Source: Paulinella micropora
Lineage: Eukaryota > Cercozoa > Imbricatea > Euglyphida
Reading direction: 5' to 3'
Length of the DNA stretch: 31,509 nucleotides
Assembly: GCA_009731375.1 (NCBI GenBank)
Contig: BJOX01000053.1
Span: 411,817-443,325 of the forward strand
A program made the translations under genes and the position numbers. The first letter of the stretch is position 1. Every line of letters starts with the position of its first letter. The notes below the pieces were generated by a model. The model was not told the DNA's origin. It was given only the letters and a program-made list of their open reading frames with translations, and did no database searches. Shown piece by piece: positions 1 to 9,903 of this stretch.

Positions 1-228
1 CGACGCCTGTACAAACAAGTTATGCAAATCGGGGGCAGGGTCGAGAGATACAACAAATCAGCCCTGTATGCACTCATGATTGCGGCCGAAGACTACCTAC
101 GCTCTCTTTTTGAAAAAAGTAAGAGATTAGCAATCTTACAGAAACAGCACACGTTGCTGCACAAACATTGGCGATTCGCTGAATTCGAGGAGAAGATGTC
201 GATGCAAAGGATGGTGCCGAACCCTTGA
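1..228 (+). CDS. Divergent histone H3-like (histone-fold) protein, C-terminal part
   Basis: The frame is open from the first base of the window to a TGA at 226-228, so this is the 3' part of a gene that begins upstream. About 46 residues, starting at RYNKSALYALMIAAEDYL, align without gaps to the long alpha-2 helix, loop 2 and start of alpha-3 of histone H3: R-aromatic, SA, AL, A, E, YL, LFE, AI, K, T and K fall at the H3 positions. It lacks the canonical H3 end (MPKD becomes LHKH), so it is not a core H3. It could be a centromeric or other H3 variant, or another histone-fold protein. A GTAAGA at 119-124 could be a splice donor, in which case the true 3' end differs. It faces the minus-strand gene ending at 419. 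The H3-like call rests on alignment from memory of the family pattern. Confidence 0.55.
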   Translation, partial: RRLYKQVMQIGGRVERYNKSALYALMIAAEDYLRSLFEKSKRLAILQKQHTLLHKHWRFAEFEEKMSMQRMVPNP

Positions 229-418
229 AAGACGCTTATGTCCAAAAAAAAGCCTCCCGGCCGCAAAAGATACTAGTATTATTAAAAGCAAACTGCTTGC
301 TTTTTTTTTGTTTGAGAATGCATGCTGCACCGTTACCGCAGGGCGCGCAGGGGGGGGGGGGGTCTAAGCTACTGACCGGCCAATTTAAAAGACAGAAGTG
401 CGGTACCTAACAATTTTT
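229..418. other. Convergent intergenic spacer with T and G runs
   Basis: This is the short spacer between the H3-like gene (+) and the DH-PH-like gene (-). It contains a T-run near 300-309 and a G-run near 350-362. I see no gene in it. Confidence 0.5.
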
Positions 419-1178
419 TTATTGGTGGTTGTTTCCTTTTTCTTCTTCAAAGCCATTCAGCGAACCTTCGCTGGCCGAGCCGTCGGAGCAAGGCGTCAGA
501 ACAATGCGACGCGAACTCAGCCTACCTTGCAACCAGCCGGGGGACTCCAAGCTAAAGCTTTTATTTGGCAGCGTGGGGGTTTTTTGTAATTCCAGGAGTT
601 GGTGCTGGAGGACTTCTGCGCCAAAGGGCAGGCTGTGTCTGGGCGAGCCCGGCTCGCTCCTAGTTTCCCCACGGGTCACAGACCTGCTCGTGCAGGGCTC
701 GGGCATACTGTAGCAAGTGGAGCTCCTAAGCCTGGTCAGCACGGGGGGTGCTGACGCGACCCTGTTGTGGGACTGTGAGGCCTGGCGTTCTGCCGGGCCC
801 TCGAAATCAAGGCTGTCAGCCACGTCGTCTTCCAGAGCGGGTGGCTCTCCCTCAACTGGGTTGGTAACGCCGGACAGCATATCGTGAGGACGGCGGGGCG
901 GCGCCGCGCTAGGCGCCCGTGGGTAAGGCCTGTTTAAAGCTTTTATATCTAGAGGAGGCGGGCGCCTTGTCGGCGACAGCAGGCCGTGCTCTGAGCCGCT
1001 CGCCCTTGGGGGTAGCGGTAGCCTGCGAGGCAACACAGGGACGGCCGCGCTTAACGTGCCCGTTCCCAAATCTGCTGAACGCGATTTGGGTAAGGGTGGC
1101 AGTGCACGTCGCTGGTGTAGCGGGGCGTCAGTCGAAGCTAGCCCGGCGGGAACGCGGCGCGGAGGAGGGGCCCTCGGA

Positions 1179-1209
<31 letters not shown>

Positions 1210-2388
1210 CCGGCCCCCCCCCCNNNNNNNNNNGCCGCCCAAAGGTTCTTCTGTGGGTGAGCTAGCGTGCGGGCCGTCCGCGCTGTCGCTGGGAACAAGC
1301 GGCCGCGGCTCGGAGGTGCTGCTGCCCGTCAAGCCGTCCCAGGAAATTCTGTTAGGCGTGGAAATCGGCGAGGGAGTCGGCGAGGCGTCAAGAGCGGCGC
1401 CTGAGCCACGGACCGCATTCACGAGGGCCCCGCCCTGCTTGCTATCTAAATCATAGACCCCCGTAGCGCGCAGCAGGGCCACCCAGCTCTTGCAGGACCC
1501 CGGCGGCACGTGCAGCAGCAGGTCCGTGCCCTGTGCTTCTGAATCATCGTACTGCCCCAGGTGTTTCAGCCTAAGCTCAGGCTGGCGCTCGGGCTGGCAC
1601 TCGGGCGCCTGCTCGGGCAGGGTCACAAACCGCAAATTGCGCTGGTGCATCATGAGCCTGACGCCTACAGCCAGCGGTCTGGCGCTTGCGGGGGGGTCCG
1701 CCGCGCCATCTACGGGGTGCAGGGGAGAGATGGGTGGCAACGCCCTGATATGTGGTTCCGAACTGCTGGCCGAACAGAAGATGATGCAGTCGGGATAGAT
1801 GAAGGCGCGCGCTTCCCGGTAGGACGCGCCGTGGCGCCCGCCGGGCTTGTCAAGACTGAAGAAAAGCAGGCCAAAGCCGCTGGGATACTGCTGCTGGTTT
1901 GACAACTGTAGAAACTGCGCCAGCCTCCCGTAGATATGATCGAACAAGCCCTTTTCCGCCAGGCGTTTCGCGGACGCTAGCGACAGGCGCAGGGCGTCTC
2001 CGTCCGGCAGGGTCTCCCGAAGGCCCCAAAGCGCCAGCAGTTGCGCGTACGGGTAGCTAAGGGCTGCGGCGAGGTCTTGGTTGTGGACCAACGCCCTGAC
2101 GCCTCGCAGCCAGGCCTTGCCCCTGCTCGAGGCAGCAATGGAGGTCTTGATGCACGTCATGTGCGTGTCGGTAGCCGCGTGCCAGCGTGTAAAAGAGTCC
2201 AGGCGCGGGATAATTTCGCGCTGAATTACCTGCGCTACCTCTTTATGGCTGAGGGAGGTTTGGGTGAGAATAGTGCTGGCGACGGTGTGCAGCGACGGCA
2301 GCAACGACTCGTAGATGGAAAAAACAATACTGCCCCCGTCACGGTGCCCCTCCACGAGCACGCGCGTCAGGGTTGGACGTACAAGCAT
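419..2388 (-). CDS. Probable divergent DH-PH (Rho-GEF-like) protein with Ser/Pro-rich tail
   Basis: The minus-strand frame opens at an ATG at 2388, with an in-frame TGA 18 bases upstream. The first ~150 residues are helical with the spacing of a Dbl-homology domain: IYESLLPSLH, then REIIPRLDSFTRW, then LAAALSYPYAQLLALWGL followed by RETLPDGDAL. The family's conserved P-x-QR-x-x-RY is degraded to YPYAQ, so exchange activity is doubtful. It is followed by a PH-like strand set (REARAFIYPDCIIFCSAS) and a closing helix with Trp (CKSWVALLRATGVYD). The frame then enters a G/C-run and 10-N gap at 1181-1233 and stops at 1138. A second frame of the same strand is open across that run and continues to a TAA at 419 as a Ser/Pro-rich tail, so I treat both as one gene whose frame is lost at the gap. 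Earlier exons could lie in the 2582-3261 gap. Confidence 0.45.
1181..1233. repeat. Poly(G)/poly(C) run with 10-N gap inside the DH-PH-like gene
   Basis: A G-run of about 28 bases is followed by GCC and C-runs and then N10. Run length and gap length are unreliable, which is enough to explain the apparent frame change of the overlapping minus-strand gene. Confidence 0.9.
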
Positions 2389-2491
2389 TGTAGCCGGCAG
2401 TATTCAGTAATGAAGCCCAGTGCCCACACCCTGAGCCCGCCCACCCTGGTGTTCATGCACCTGACCTCCCCCCTGTTCCTCCCTCTCCCCT

Positions 2492-2557
<66 letters not shown>

Positions 2558-3330
2558 CAAAAAGCCTTAGGCAAGAGGAGGNNNNNNNNNNNNNNNNNNN
2601 NNNNNNNNNNNNNNNNNNNNNNNNNNNNNNNNNNNNNNNNNNNNNNNNNNNNNNNNNNNNNNNNNNNNNNNNNNNNNNNNNNNNNNNNNNNNNNNNNNNN
2701 NNNNNNNNNNNNNNNNNNNNNNNNNNNNNNNNNNNNNNNNNNNNNNNNNNNNNNNNNNNNNNNNNNNNNNNNNNNNNNNNNNNNNNNNNNNNNNNNNNNN
2801 NNNNNNNNNNNNNNNNNNNNNNNNNNNNNNNNNNNNNNNNNNNNNNNNNNNNNNNNNNNNNNNNNNNNNNNNNNNNNNNNNNNNNNNNNNNNNNNNNNNN
2901 NNNNNNNNNNNNNNNNNNNNNNNNNNNNNNNNNNNNNNNNNNNNNNNNNNNNNNNNNNNNNNNNNNNNNNNNNNNNNNNNNNNNNNNNNNNNNNNNNNNN
3001 NNNNNNNNNNNNNNNNNNNNNNNNNNNNNNNNNNNNNNNNNNNNNNNNNNNNNNNNNNNNNNNNNNNNNNNNNNNNNNNNNNNNNNNNNNNNNNNNNNNN
3101 NNNNNNNNNNNNNNNNNNNNNNNNNNNNNNNNNNNNNNNNNNNNNNNNNNNNNNNNNNNNNNNNNNNNNNNNNNNNNNNNNNNNNNNNNNNNNNNNNNNN
3201 NNNNNNNNNNNNNNNNNNNNNNNNNNNNNNNNNNNNNNNNNNNNNNNNNNNNNNNNNNNNNTCCGTTTTTTTTGTCTTGGTTCTGTTGGTTTTTGCTTCC
3301 CCCCTCCCCTAATCTCTTATTCCCGGCCAA
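2389..3330. other. Divergent intergenic region: GA microsatellite and 680-base gap
   Basis: A (GA)n tract runs at about 2494-2554, then N from 2582 to 3261. The visible flanks show no convincing exon. On the minus strand the GA tract reads as (CT)n followed by TAG, which could be a splice acceptor for the gene at 2388, but the sequence after it stops before reaching that frame. Confidence 0.7.
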
Positions 3331-6300
3331 ATGCTACTAGCGCTGGCTGTGCTTGCGACAGTCTGCCGCGCCTTGAACGTAGTCTCAAGCCACCGCAGCT
3401 CGCATGGCGGGGATTCCACGTTGCTCGAGCTTTCTTCTGACCAGGGGGACCTGCCTTCCAGCCAGGCCGAGGGCGTATTACAGTTTCAGGTCAAAGGCGC
3501 GGCCATTGGCGCGGGGCTGCGCGGCCTGCTGCACGGAATCCTGATTGTGGCACCGCCCGAGTCAGTCGTGGAACGCAGCCTGCTGGGCTACGTGCCGGAA
3601 GGCTCGAACACACGCACGTTCAGTCTGTGCAACCAATTGCAGAACGAGGCACAGCTGGCGGGCGCGAGCGAACGGGAGTCGGCGCTGGCGGATTACTCGC
3701 TGCAAGCCCTTCAGGAACAGGCCCAACAAAACAACAGCAGGCGCCGGCAGTTGCAACAACTGTCAGATGGCGTGCAGCCCTGCCCGGACGGCGACGCGGA
3801 ATGCAAGGCGCTCAACGCCGACTCTCCCGGTCGTTACGTTTGTTACGCGTACAACCTCATGTCCAAGGAGCTGTTCAGGGTCTGCATAGACAGCAGGATG
3901 TGCCTGCAAGGCGCCTCGGACACAAATTGCAGGCTGTGCATCGCTAATTGCACCGCCACGGCCAAGCGTGCTCTGTACAGCGGTACAGCGGCGCGGCCCT
4001 GAGCTGCCCCAAAGCGTGCGACGTCGGCCAGTACTGTGCGGTGCCCAGCGGCGGCACGGCATCGTTGCCGGGCGTTTGCCTCAACATTACGAGCACGATG
4101 GGCGCTCCTCACCTCGGGGACACGCCCGGCGCGGGCAACTGCTACGATGAGAGAATAACGCAAGCCATCTCAGACCGAGCCCAGAAAGACTTTGAACGCG
4201 TGTTCAGCAGCGGTTTCAAGGGGCTGAGCGACCTGCAGGCAGAGCTGGACAAGACGGCGCAGATCTACGACAGTGCGCTCAAGGGGCTGGCAGAGACGGG
4301 CAAGACGCAGAACAAGACGCTGCAGCAACTGCTGCTGAACATCCACACACTGAACACCCAGAAGCAGCAGGTAAATGTCACCTCGCAGGACTTTCTGCGC
4401 TTGAACAAGACGATCGAGGCGTTCGTGCGGCACGAAAAGTCCATGATGGAGGACTTCAACAGGACCACCAACGCGGCGTTCCTGGATCTGCAGACGTTCG
4501 AGGGGACCATGAACGAGGAAACCAACGCTGTGAACGCCCTTTTCCTGGCACTCCTGGCGCAGAGCAGAGTGCAGAGCACGCTTATGGGCGAATTTACCGT
4601 GGATCTGGCGGGGCTGCTAGACATGGCCCGCGCCACGCTGGCCGAGGTGCGCGAGCTGCAGACGTCGGAGCGCTCGCGCCGCGCCCTCGCGGCTATGCTG
4701 TTTGCCTATGCCGAGCAGGCCGCGGAGCCATCCAACACACATTTGCTAGCGGAGGGCGGCGTGCCGCCGCTGGGCTTCGCCCGCGTGAACGACCCGAGCG
4801 ACCCATTCCGTTTCACGGTGGTGATCCAGTTCGAGCAGGACACCCTTCTTTCAGATACTCTACAGGCCGCCAAAATAGATGACCTCTACAACTGGGCGCT
4901 GCAGGACCCGGAGGTCCGCTGGAATTACGAGACCTACACACCAACAACCGATGACCTGAACCCTTCTTGGCTGCTCTCGGCCGAGCCGCTGACGACTGCC
5001 GAATACTGGAACAAGACCCTCGGCAACCAACCGGACGAGGCCGGGGTCTTTGCGCGCTACGCGAACGACCTCAACGATCTTCACGAAGTGAACGCTTCCA
5101 TGAACCGTGTCCGCTGGTTGTTGCTCAGCACCGTGCGCTTCTTCTGCGACCCGCAGTTCCTGCTCGAGCAGAGCGACAACTGGTTCACGTTCAGGGACAT
5201 CATGGGGCTGCTCGGGCCCCCGGGCTGCGAGCCGGCACAGATGCACCGCGCCCTGACAACGCCTGCCACTGCTGGCTGAACGTGACCCGCGCGCTGCCTG
5301 CGCAAAAAAAATTTGCCGCCGTGGACCGCGGCCGCGGAGGAGGCCACGGTTGAGCCAACCACAGACATGTGCGGGACCCTCACGGGCACGGACCTGACCG
5401 ACCAGTTCTACGGGGGCTGGATGCCGCGCGGCGCGCGCGAAGAGACTGTCACGTCGGAGCAGGAGCTCAGCGAGCTGCTGCGCGTGTGGTGCGCCGCGGC
5501 CGTCAAGAGCGCGCCCGGCGGCCGGATCTTTTTCAACAGCACCCGGCGGCCGTCAAGAGCCAGCGCGAGACGACGCAGGTGCTGATCGACGTGGCGGGCG
5601 ACCTGCCCGACGACGTGGACATGTCGCAGCGGCCGTTCTTTACCTGTTCGCCCGCGAGGCTGCGCGCCCAGCAGGTCCCGCCCGCGCTGGGCGATAGCGC
5701 GTGGACCGTGCCGCCCGACGTGGCCAACTGCGACACGCTGACGGCCTGCTTCAGCACGGCCAGGCTCCTGCCGCAGCTCAGGCACGTGGAGACGCGGCAG
5801 AGATTTACTTTGCAGCTGAAAAACCTAGACTCGGGCGTGACCTATACGCAAAATTTGAGCCTGCTAGTGCCGCACCGGCTGCCGGCCGAGTCGATGCTGG
5901 TGCTGGGCTACCTTTCACTGGTGCGGGCTCCGCGACAACTACAGCTACGTGTAGGACGTGCTGCCCGAGGAGATTAGCTGCGTTATACCGACTACGTCAT
6001 GTTCTTTCCCGAGGACGAGCGCGGCGTCCTCCAGCAGAACAGGCACTTGCTGTTCCCGCTGGGCTGCACTAGCGCCACCGGCGGCGACGACTGTGCCGCC
6101 GCCGCCGGCGACTGCGTGCCGCACCACCTGAGCAACCGCGCGACCGTGCAGGGCGAAACGCATGCAGAGTTCTGGAAGCGCCAGCACCTGAGCGCGCGCC
6201 TGGACCCCACGCGCCTGGGGCGCTCGCCCGTGGACTCGCGCAAGCGCCTGCTGAACGGGGTGCCGTGGCAGCGCAGGCGCTGCGAACAGAACGGCGCGCC

Positions 6301-7882
6301 CGAGGGCCCGCTGTGCCAGCTGCTGCGCACGCACTGGTGGCAGTCGTTGAACTTTCTCGGCGGCGAGACGCTCGACAACGTGGGCTGCGCGGACGGGCGC
6401 TTCCCGCTGCTGCCGCTCAACTGGTCGTCGCGCTTGAGTTTCGACGTGCCGGGGACCAGCTTCGCGCGCCGCGACGAGGTCGCGACCTGGTGCCCGATCG
6501 ACGGCAGCACAGTCGTTGAGCCCCGGTCGAAAGTGGACGGCGAGCCCGGGCTGCGGCTGCGCTTCCGCCAGGGGCTGGACGCGGGCGCCGGGACGGCACG
6601 GTCGTTGCGGCTGCAGGAGTGGCGCGACATCAACAACACCATATTTGCCCAGTCCGACCTGGCGTATCCAACCGCGCAGGGCCTGTACTTCGTCGACGTG
6701 CCGGGCACCGACAACCCGGCGGTCGCGGCGGCGCTCGCGAACGGAACCAGCGGGCTGTGGCTGCGCGTCGTCGACGGCACTGAGGTGTCGGTGGAGCCGA
6801 CCTTGGAGTGCATGTCCCTGTCGCTCGACAATGCCGGCGACGGCCAGGCGCTCGACAGCTTCTTTGCTTCGGCGGCGGCCGGCGGCGCGGGCGGCATGGC
6901 CCAAGGCACCATCGAGCACATGTGGATCCAGATGCAGACGGGCGCGGCCAGCGCCGGCACGGCCGCGGCCCTGGTGGCGGCTATGACCGCCGCCGCGACC
7001 TCCAGCCTGTTGCGGGACGTGGCCGGGGCCGACAACGCCACGGTCCTGGCAGGCCTGCTGAATGACTGGGAGCAAGAGCTCGCGGCCTTACGGGCTGTGC
7101 TAATGTCCTCGTTCGCCCAGAACGAAGAGTACCTGCGGCGTTCGGCCGCGAATGCAAACGCACTCGCCCGGCAGCTGGAGGCCACCATCAACCAGACCAA
7201 GTCGGTGCTTGCAAACTTTGACAGCGACCTGGAGGCGGCGCGGCGGGAAATAGCCAACATTACCCTGAGTGACGAGGCGCTGCAGAACGCCAGCGCCAGA
7301 TGGGGCCAATGGTCCGACGAGGTCGGCAGCCTCGGAGCCTCGTTGGCTAACGGCGGGCTGTTCAGTCGGTCGTGAGCGGCTACGTGCGCTCGACCGTGCC
7401 GAGCGACTACGCCATAGACACGATTGTGATGATGCCCGTCGTGAAGTTCCCGGACGACCCCGCCCGCCGGGGGGCCTGGCAAGCAACTGTTCGGGCGTTT
7501 TCTGCGCGGCGCTGGGACGCGTTCAAGAGAGCTACCTCCAATTTCTTCCAGGACGTAGGCCAATGGGTTGAGAAGGCGGTCGACTGCGCGGCCGACGTGG
7601 CGACCAAGCTGGACTTCGACTGCCTAGCACCCGACGCTCCGGACTGCAAGCTTACCTGGCCCAAAATCCTGGGCGGGTTCTGTTACAAGGAAAACCAGTT
7701 GTTTCACACTTGCCGCGCACACCGGGACGTGCCCGTCGTGTGCGACCTGAAGAGGGCGGCCTGGACGACCAAGTACATCGTGCTACGCCTTGGTGTTCTT
7801 GCTGCTCGTAGTAATACCAATCGGCACCGCTGGCTTGCTCGCGTATGGTATCTATTGGCTGGTTCACAAGTGCCGCACGTGA
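3331..7882 (+). pseudogene. Large secreted/type I membrane glycoprotein gene with multiple frameshifts (possible fusion-glycoprotein-like architecture)
   Basis: The gene starts at ATG 3331 with a signal-peptide-like leader (MLLALAVLATVCRALN). A Cys-rich head and many N-x-S/T sites follow. From about 4150 to 4650 there is a long heptad-like amphipathic helix. A Cys- and Trp-containing middle lies at 4700-6800. An Ala/Gly-rich stretch at 6860-7010 is followed by a second heptad region to about 7320. A transmembrane helix at 7784-7882 (YALVFLLLVVIPIGTAGLLA) ends in the short tail HKCRT. The reading frame changes near 3980 (8-bp tandem duplication), 5250, 5300 (A8 run), 5540 (templated repeat), 5935-5980 (including an in-frame TAG), 7360 and 7785. 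Intact length would be about 1500 residues. Signal peptide, hydrophobic Ala/Gly segment, heptads and terminal transmembrane helix resemble class I fusion-type envelope proteins, but a host surface protein is equally possible. I do not recognise the family. Read as a decaying gene unless the region is misassembled. Confidence 0.6.
7784..7882 (+). other. Transmembrane helix and short cytoplasmic tail of the glycoprotein
   Basis: This frame is one base off the preceding ectodomain frame. It reads about 25 hydrophobic residues, then WLVHKCRT and TGA at 7880-7882. Dropping one base around 7783 would connect KYIV of the ectodomain directly to YALVFLLL. That a clean membrane anchor appears exactly where a type I protein needs one supports the one-gene reading of 3331-7882. 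Confidence 0.6.
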
Positions 7883-7892
7883 ACGTTTGGTT

Positions 7893-8060
7893 ATGCTCAA
7901 CATCATACGCTTGAATAGACTTGAAGAAGCACAAGCAAAAGCTGTAGAAAAAGAACCGCTCATGGCAGAGAACAGAACAGAAACTTCCGGAAGTAGTCGG
8001 CCGAAATCCTCTCGGCAAGGGTTTCCAAAAAAAAGCAGCAAAAAAATAGAGCGCTCATAG
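7893..8060 (+). CDS. Small basic ORF of 55 residues after the glycoprotein, or its displaced cytoplasmic tail
   Basis: ATG 7893 to TAG 8060. The product is charged and Ser/Lys-rich, with no hydrophobic segment and no recognised domain. It begins 11 bases after the glycoprotein stop, in another frame. With one more frameshift it would form a cytoplasmic tail for the membrane protein, so it may not be a separate gene. It could also be a chance ORF. Confidence 0.2.
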   Translation: MLNIIRLNRLEEAQAKAVEKEPLMAENRTETSGSSRPKSSRQGFPKKSSKKIERS

Positions 8061-8305
8061 AATTTCTCTCTCACTTGCTTTCTTTTTCTTTGTGAGCGGC
8101 AAAAGAAGAAGTCATGAGACAAAAGAAAAAGAGAGAGAAAGAAGATGGAGAGACAACAAGAGAAAAAAAACGTAAAAACAACACCAAAAAAACTTTTTTT
8201 AATTAAAAAAATACAGAAAACGTGCCTCATATATTCTGCATTACCGACGGGTGGCTTCTCTGTTTTACCCTCTTTTTGACAGCCGAATTCATGTTCAGAG
8301 GAAGG

Positions 8306-8349
<44 letters not shown>

Positions 8350-8399
8350 GGGGGGGGGGGGGGGGGGGGGGNNNNNNNNNNNNNNNNNNNNNNNNNNGG

Positions 8400-8442
<43 letters not shown>

Positions 8443-8489
8443 GAGCGTGGGGAGGGGGGGTGTGGAGTGAAAACCAAATACTACCAAGA
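8061..8489. repeat. A-rich spacer with poly(A)-poly(G)-gap-poly(A) tract
   Basis: A-rich noncoding DNA contains an A-run of about 36 (8305-8341), a G-run of about 30 (8342-8371), N to 8397, and another A-run of about 38 (8401-8438). The tract lies between the two convergent coding regions. No gene is visible. Confidence 0.8.
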
Positions 8490-9903
8490 TCAGAATTGAG
8501 GGGTTGAAAGATGTTTGTCTTCCGTGCCTTCAGCGTAGGGGTCATCCATCTTATACAGGATGTGTTGGACCGAACGGGCGGAAGAGGTTTGATACATCAT
8601 CTTTTGCACGCTGGTTTTCTGATGTTGGTTACTGTCATCAATCTCGTTTCGCCCGTTGGTTACTGGGGGCATCTTTTCCAAGCTAAGGCTGTCAAAACAA
8701 GTGCCGTCGTCATGACGACGCAATTCTTGCCCGCCGAAATTCGGTGGAGTTTCGAAGCTGTCAAAACAAGGGTAGGGATTAGTAGATACAAGACGCGTCT
8801 GTAGCCCGCTAAGTTTCTGTTGCTCAGGAATTGAAAAGCTGGGAGTACAGAAGGGCTGCGGCGTCGTCCTTGGCTCCGCGGGTCTCAGGGGCGCGCCTGA
8901 GCTTGGATGATCGGCGTTAGGATCAGCGATATCGTTGGCCTTGCACTGGTTTCCACCACAGTTAAAACACTCACTTGAATTCTCTGTATACTCTTCGTCC
9001 TTGTCGCCCTCTTCCCCTGCTCGAGTTCTGACAGGCACACTGTTCACAGCGGCCGTGCGAGTATTAACAGATGTTTTTTTGTCATAGGAACACTTACAAT
9101 CTGTTGCGTTGCTTGCAGCAAACCCTTTACCTGCGCACACGTCGCAGGAGACACTCACACTCACGCAGCCCCTGCACACGTCGCACTCGGAGCCAGAGAC
9201 TGACTTCTTCGTCGTCGCCCCCGCTTTGGCCGCTTCGTTTTTGCAATCGCTGCACCAGGAAACTGAGACCGATTTCTTTACCCCCGCGGCGTTGTCTGCG
9301 CTTGCGCACGCGATGCGCACTAAGCCAGAGGGCGACTTCGTGGCCACCGCGACTGCCATTGTGTGTTTGCAAACGTCGCACTCGGAGCCAGGGACTGACT
9401 GTGCCGCCGCGCTGGCCATTGCTTTCGTGCACGCCTTGCACATGGAATCACAACTTGACTCTGCCGCCGCCGCTTTGGTCAATCCTTTTTGGCAATCGGG
9501 GCACAGAGAGAGCGAGACGCTGAGCTTACCTGCGACATTTGGGGAAACCGAGAACGACGACTGTGCCACCGCGCCGGCCATTGCTTTCGTGCACTCCTTG
9601 CACATGGAACCACAACTTGACTCCGCCGCCGCCGCTCCGGTCATTCCGTTTTGGCAATTGGAGCACAGAGAGAGCGAGACGCTGAGCTTACCTGCGACAT
9701 TTTGGGAAACTGAGATCGACGACTGTGCCACCGCGCCGGCCATTGCTTTAGTGCACTCCTTGCACAGGGAACCACAACTTGACTCCGCCGCCGCCGCTCC
9801 GGTCATTCCGTTTTGGCGATCGGGGCACAGAGAGAGCGAGACGCTGAGCTTTCCTGCGACATTTTGGGAAGAAGAGATCGACGAAGTCAGCCAGTCTTCT
9901 TGA
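8490..9903 (-). CDS. Cys-rich protein with 54-residue tandem repeats (unknown function)
   Basis: The minus-strand frame is open for over 1.4 kb and ends at TGA 8490. The N-terminal half carries three tandem units of 162 bp (54 codons) between about 9420 and 9900, each with an SLCPDCQ-type CxxC and an SCGSMCKECTKAM-type CxxxCxxC. More irregular CxxC motifs follow (CDVCKHTM, CSDCKNE, CDVCRGC), then an FNCGG knuckle-like motif and an acidic, Ser-rich tail. The paired CxxC spacing suggests metal binding or disulfides; no signal peptide is visible. The 5' end is uncertain. The frame stays open beyond 9903 to 10133, but there it is antisense to the HYR-like coding fragment. An acceptor-like pyrimidine tract ending in GCAG at 9854 could open the exon at 9853. 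The plus strand is also open over the repeats, but it lacks the Cys pattern and continuity. Confidence 0.5.
9420..9900 (-). repeat. 162-bp coding tandem repeat, three units
   Basis: The marker TGACT of each unit recurs at 9456, 9618 and 9780, giving an exact period of 162 bp, a multiple of three. Units differ by substitutions only, so the frame is kept. Two of the three units contain CAG/GTAAGC on the coding strand, a consensus splice-donor sequence; the third has CAG/GAAAGC. Confidence 0.85.

Noticed and set aside
2404-3330. Minus-strand open frame of about 300 codons
   Set aside because: Most of it is N; the rest is CT-repeat translation with no ATG start.
5945-7563. Minus-strand open frames over 370-520 codons opposite the glycoprotein gene
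   Set aside because: They are GC-rich antisense shadows, Arg/Ala/Pro-rich with no domain, while the plus strand has a signal peptide, heptads, glycosylation sites and a membrane anchor.
9109-9903. Plus-strand open frame over the 162-bp repeats
   Set aside because: The minus strand has the regular CxxC pattern and stays in one frame through to 8490. The plus frame begins and ends with no supporting motif.
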